DNA of 64,000 bases, from contig JASANH010000863.1 in NCBI GenBank assembly GCA_030248295.1, positions 1 to 64,000 of the forward strand. The letters are read 5' to 3'. This document shows positions 59,801-64,000 of the stretch, one piece after another. The notes beneath the pieces were generated by a model. The model was not told the origin of the DNA. It saw only the letters and a program-made list of their open reading frames with translations, and did no database searches. A program made the translations under genes and the position numbers. This DNA is from Mesodorylaimus sp. YZB2_4 (lineage: Eukaryota > Nematoda > Enoplea > Dorylaimida > Dorylaimidae). How positions within the stretch are numbered: the stretch's first letter is position 1; each line of letters starts with the position of its first letter.

Positions 59801-62259
59801 GCTTGTCGATCATGGCCGCCAAATTAGCCCTCAACGTTTTGGCGATGTCTTCCTGACTCAATCCCAGATTCGCCGAATCATCCACCGATTCGCCCACTGA
59901 TGGCAACATCGGATCACCACCGCTCAACGTACTTTTTACTTTTTGCACGGACACTGGCGTACTTCCGGCCGACACTGGTCGATTCAGTAATTTATCGAAA
60001 TCGACCACGCATTCGTCATCCTCCACCGCATTCTCCATCTCAGCCATCCCCGCGTTTTGTTCATTCCGTCGAATGAACCTTCTCGGTCTTTCCAATCCAT
60101 GGTTTTCCTCATCTTTAGCGTCGGCAAAACTACAATATGCCGAGTCGTTTAATCCAGCTGCAGCCCCAGTAACTACCACAGGCGCCCCCACATCGGCCAT
60201 ACTGCACGATGAGGATGCGGCTGTTACAGCTTCCGTGAGCGGGCGAAACACATCGTCGGCACCGTCCGAGAATGCCGATGGTTGACGACGCATAATCGTG
60301 CTGCACATGACTCGACGCGATGCACTGCTGCAACTGTTGCTTCGAATACCGTTCAACACACGCGATATCTGCTCCTGCGATGTGACTGCCGCTGGCGCAA
60401 CGAACGTTCCAGCCGCAGCCGATTGCGTCTGCGGTCCCAATGGCGGCGACCCTGACGAAGTGGACGATGACGATTTCAAATCCTGACCACTATCCAACTG
60501 CGGTGGTGCTTGAAATGTCGGATGCGACCGATGCTGCTGCTGAACCGCCAATAATGCAGTGCCGGCTGGACTCTGAGCGTCGATAGCCAACAAGAATTGG
60601 CCACCAACCGAGGTCAGCACAAGAGCTTGCCCCGTTTTCGGACCGCCTCCGACTGAGGTCGTGGTTGTTGTACTGGCCAGTGTGTGCAAATCCGGTTGGA
60701 TCGAGGCTTGGGCGGACACTGCTGGAGTGGCGAGGATACTTTTCGACTGTCTGGCCTGGTCGATCAGGGCGTTGACAAATCTTAAGCGCTCTTCGTAATT
60801 TGATTCGTTCATGACCGTTTGTCCATCGACTGCCATCGCTGTGGCTTGATTTTGATCGTCAAATGTTAATGGCCCATTGCAAACTAAAAATCATCTGGTT
60901 TTCTGGGATAGACTGATCGTAAGAGCGTTGGGTTAGGAGGGAACCAAACAACCTGCTAGGATGGCTCAGTTGCGCGGCGCAGTATCCAAAGGAACCCGAG
61001 GCCACCCCGCCAAAATTTGTGATGAATTTGGAAAAAATTCGCGCAAAACGAGTTTCCATTTGAATTTGCCGCGCATAGGTATTCAGGTACATAGTTGTAT
61101 CGCTATGAAAGTACGCGTAAGTATTCTTCAACGAGTTCTGCGTAAGATTTAGTCGTTGAGAAGACCCAACTTCTTCCAAACCAAACTAGACCGATACTAA
61201 TTAGTGAATCAAATTCTCCTGAGAAAGAACGCGTTTTCATCACACTTCAAAATGGAAAATATATATTCTAGTGCCAATTTTTTAAAGCTTTTTCGTATTT
61301 TCTGAAACCTGTAGTCTTTTTGGCAACAAAAGCAAAACGTGACGGTTAATTTACGCTTTTCTAGATCAGAGGAGTCCTTGCGCTGCACAATTTGCTTGCC
61401 AGCCCACACAAATTTTGAATTTGGACCCCGCAGTAATATGAGATGAGCTTTCACTTTCCTTTGGGCAGTTTACATGAAAATCACATAATCGTTATTAGTT
61501 TCGTCCTGATTCGCAGAGTGCAAAATTCACATTTTCAAAAAAGACCCATGAGCAAATGATGACAAAAATTGCCTTGAAGATGAGCTTACAACTTACGCAT
61601 AGGTTTCAGTTGTTCGACCAATTCTGATCTGGTGTATTGCGAAACACTGATTCTCAACGAAGGTATGATGCGTTCAATCAATTCCCCTTCGCCCGGTGTG
61701 TTCAAATAATGGACCAGAACCACTTCCGGATACTAAAACGTGAGAAAACCCCGAAGTTTATTTAAATATTCATAATCAGACAAAAGAACTGACCGATAAT
61801 AGCCAATAGGATCGACGATGGAACGTGGGAACGAGGGCCGAATGCACGTAATTAGCATAGATTATTTCCACCCCTTTCACCTTGAGACGCATATGATCCT
61901 CTCTCGGCAGCTTCCCATCTTTTCGTTTTTTCCACACATACCCGTCGTGTTTGTAGTTACTGCCTTTCTTATGATACAGCAGCATTGAGCCGTTCGGGGG
62001 CCTGCAAAATGCGAAATGCATTCAGATGAAACATGAAATCGCGGCTGATCCTAACGCAGTTTTGAGAACATGGAAGTGAAATGTGCAATTTGAGCAGAAA
62101 AAAGACCTGAAACTGGCACTAATCATCAAACACTAACTAATGCAAGGAGTTCATTTTAGATATGAAGCAAGATCTACAAATTTCTTTTTACCTAATTCTG
62201 ACGTCCAAAGTAAACCATTCAGAATGTTGCTGCGCCGAATAAAGCCAAGCTGCAATTTC
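53842..62259 (-). CDS. CAMTA: Calmodulin-binding transcription activator (CAMTA), 15 exons recognised
   Basis: CAMTAs are nuclear Ca2+/calmodulin-responsive transcription factors. Exon ends: 62259-62192, 62001-61794, 61732-61597, 60838-59055, 58825-58699, 58638-58468, 58414-58305, 58165-57734, 57514-56845, 56332-56050, 55996-55560, 55484-55336, 54821-54421, 54360-54292, 54052-53842; phases agree over 1,752 codons. The CG-1 DNA-binding domain (exons 1-3) has SEWFTLDVRIRPPNGS, DGYVWKKRKDGK, YVHSALVPTFHRR and VVLVHYLNTPGEGE. Exon 4 is a long low-complexity activation region with GFDEFTDM. The TIG domain is ITDFSPDWSYTQ, ISGPWY and HDPGTVSL. LLERLEALER follows, then ankyrin repeats (GMTVVHFAAALG, GRTALMWACVRGK) and four or five IQ motifs. 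Exons before 62259 are missing. The last exon could instead start at 54045 and end at 53823 in another frame. Exon 4 has two acceptors 6 nt apart. Confidence 0.95.
57575..57715 (-). repeat. Degenerate copy of CAMTA exon 4 inside a later CAMTA intron
   Basis: Within intron 57515-57733 the plus strand reads CTGACGTCGCCTGTGCC, CACCCCGCC, CTCGACCGAA and ATATCAGTAAACTCGTC. The exon 4 region at 59116-59212 reads CTGACGTTGCCTGTGCT, CACCCCGCC, CTCGACCGAA and ATATCAGTAAACTCGTC in the same order. The coding strand of both gives GFDEFTDM. The copy is in frame with the preceding ankyrin exon. Confidence 0.8.
60839..61596. other. CAMTA intron 3, nothing else recognised
   Basis: A 106-aa minus-strand frame at 60859-61179 lies wholly in the intron and resembles nothing known. 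No repeat element seen. Confidence 0.4.
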
Positions 62260-64000
62260 CTAAAAAAGATGAGATAAATTGTAAAACATTTGGTTTTACA
62301 CTGTCTTATGCAACAAGTACTGTGAGACATGGTCAGAAGACTAAAATGACAGTATGAATCAAATGAGTCGGATGGTTTGTTATTCGTAATATATATAGAA
62401 TGTCCAAATTTAAAATTCCATGCTTTTTTGTACGAAGAAACCTCGCAGTAGCGCAAAGCTTCAATCAGTTGGCGGCAACACTTTGTTTTCAAACCCGTTT
62501 ACAAAATGCGCGAATTTCAAAACTGCAGATAGTGTAAAGTGGCGCTATCTTGTTAACACATGGCGGGAAATTTAAAATTCGCGCACTTTGCTTTGGTAAT
62601 CACACAAAATCTATAACCCTTACCGACTACAACTTTTTTGATTTTTTTATCGCTACGCATGTGGAGTGTCAAAGCGCCAGAGTTCATAATATTTTCTTTC
62701 ATCTTTTGCATTTTCTCACCCAATGCCCCCTCTTTCCTGTCCGCACAGCGCACAAATAAATGAAGTCATGTTTTTCACTGCTTTCATTGACTGCTACACA
62801 CGGTTTAGGAAATCCGTTCAAAAAAATTTGCGCCAAACACTTTACATTTTCTTCGACTTTAGACAAAGTGTATTGTGGCGGGAATGTTTGAATGAAAAAA
62901 ACGCTTGGACGATGCTGTTGAAAATTTGATGCTACTTCGAGCTTTTTCCATGCGCGGAAGGCCAATAAAAATTAAAACGAAAATTATCACTCATGGACAC
63001 GTTGTCACATCTTCTTGATTACCATAGTAAAGTGGGCGAAATTTAGTTTGTAAATGAACGTAATCTCAAACACGCCTATCCCCATGTACGCAAATGCAAA
63101 TGTTCTTCCTTTAATACAATAAGCATAAGATAAAAATTTTAATCCATTCGCCGGAATCTGTGCAAAACACTTTACACATTCCTCGCCTTCACACAAAGTG
63201 TATTGCGATGGGTATGCTTAAATGAAAAAAATCTTTGAGGACGCTGTGTGCGACACTCCACATGCTTTCCACAGTTTTATTGACAATGCTGCCCCAAACA
63301 ATTTATTTCACTGTAAAATCTCAAATTAAAAAGGCGCGAAAATTTTCCAATCTGTACCCCACCTCATCCACCCCATCGGTACCTTTCTCATACATTACAT
63401 AGTTGAGTGTAGATATTGTGCTGGTATGAAACATTTCTAACATGCCAAGCCCCAAAATTTGAAATTCGCGCTTTTCGAAAATGTAAACGCGACATCACTT
63501 TCCCGCTCAGTTTTGCTACAGTGCTCCCGTTTAAATGCAAAGTCTGGAATTCGCCCCCCCCCCAGCTGGAGTACCAACACAGGAACTACACTCAAGCATG
63601 CACTGTATGAGAAAAGTACTGATGGCTAAATTAGGGGGGGGGGGGATGATTTTGAAAATTTTCGCGCCATTCTTAAATTTTTAGTTTTTACAGTAAATAA
63701 GCACTGTATAGGGTCGCATGTGACGGGCCAAGTATTCGATAGAAATATGCTTTCTTCCGTTGTAGCAAAACATTGGCAATCTGTGCTTGCTAGCGATAAC
63801 TCACGTTTTCTCTGAATCCATAATCTTAGGGGCGGTATAAAACACGCAGAAAGGACATCTTTTTTGTTAGTCGACCAAGCCCACACGTGTCCTTTTTTGA
63901 ATTCAGATATGACCTGTACACTTTTCGTCAAGTTAGGCGCCACATGCGAGCATTTCCCTCACGCCATCTATTCTTGGCAGTGCTGGCCTGAACTGAGAGC
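62260..64000. other. Presumed CAMTA 5' intron, with diverged direct repeats
   Basis: The CAMTA exon encoding the start of CG-1 (the part before EIAAWLYS) should lie upstream on the minus strand, but I could not recognise it. The region is AT-rich with C and G runs (near 63550 and 63633). Two diverged copies of a roughly 100-bp unit lie at about 62815-62920 and 63148-63250. Confidence 0.4.
62815..63250. repeat. Two diverged direct repeats of about 100 bp
   Basis: Both units contain AAACACTTTACA, ACAAAGTGTATTG, a GGGAATGTTTGAATG or GGGTATGCTTAAATG stretch and AATGAAAAAAA, in the same order, at about 62.82-62.92 and 63.15-63.25 kb. On the minus strand both can be read as a peptide containing QYTL and VKC, with AQI after it. 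One copy has a stop just before. Confidence 0.6.

Noticed and set aside
60859-61179. 106-aa frame as an extra CAMTA exon
   Set aside because: Phases of the flanking exons already join (1 to 1), and the frame shows no CAMTA similarity.

Overview
The window reads as nuclear DNA of an invertebrate animal. Genes are split by many short GT-AG introns (about 50-220 bp where no repeat has landed), the protein families are metazoan, and DNA transposons, tRNA-derived SINEs, a LINE and a BEL/Pao LTR retrotransposon fill the gaps and larger introns. I cannot name the species. All exon models were read by eye and checked for splice phase; none has transcript support.

Left part (1-20 kb). A 1.84-kb element with long inverted ends (287-2126) lies upstream of the 3' half of a glutaminyl cyclase (QPCT) gene on the plus strand. 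At 8.57-9.71 kb, also plus strand, is a small four-exon gene encoding about 195 aa. It is the IQ-motif tail of a CAMTA transcription factor with no CG-1, TIG or ankyrin part beside it. A secreted protein of about 559 aa (11.3-13.7 kb, minus) loosely recalls the Rapunzel family. A broken LINE (15.7-18.7 kb, minus) follows.

Middle (20-40 kb). A five-exon secreted M13 peptidase (neprilysin family, 689 aa, minus) spans 21.2-26.7 kb. Its large intron holds a SINE, a foldback element and a hAT-type MITE. The MITE's 8-bp target duplication is exactly the 5' splice site. An intronless rhodopsin-like GPCR (30.0-31.1 kb) and a degraded BEL/Pao element (34.2-39.8 kb) follow, both minus.

Right part (41-64 kb). 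A TRPM-type cation channel (19 exons recognised, about 1,188 aa visible, minus) occupies 41.0-49.6 kb. One intron contains an intact tRNA-Lys(TTT) gene on the opposite strand; others contain hAT-like elements and SINE pieces. The main CAMTA gene (15 exons recognised, about 1,751 aa visible, minus) covers 53.8-62.3 kb. One of its introns is partly a degenerate copy of its own upstream exon. The first exons of QPCT, TRPM and CAMTA were not found.

The host genes form no operon or pathway. The clearest link between loci is the CAMTA tail at 9 kb, which keeps the same intron phases as the main gene. CAMTA, TRPM, neprilysin, QPCT and the GPCR would fit Ca2+ and neuropeptide signalling in a nervous system, but that is inference from the families.
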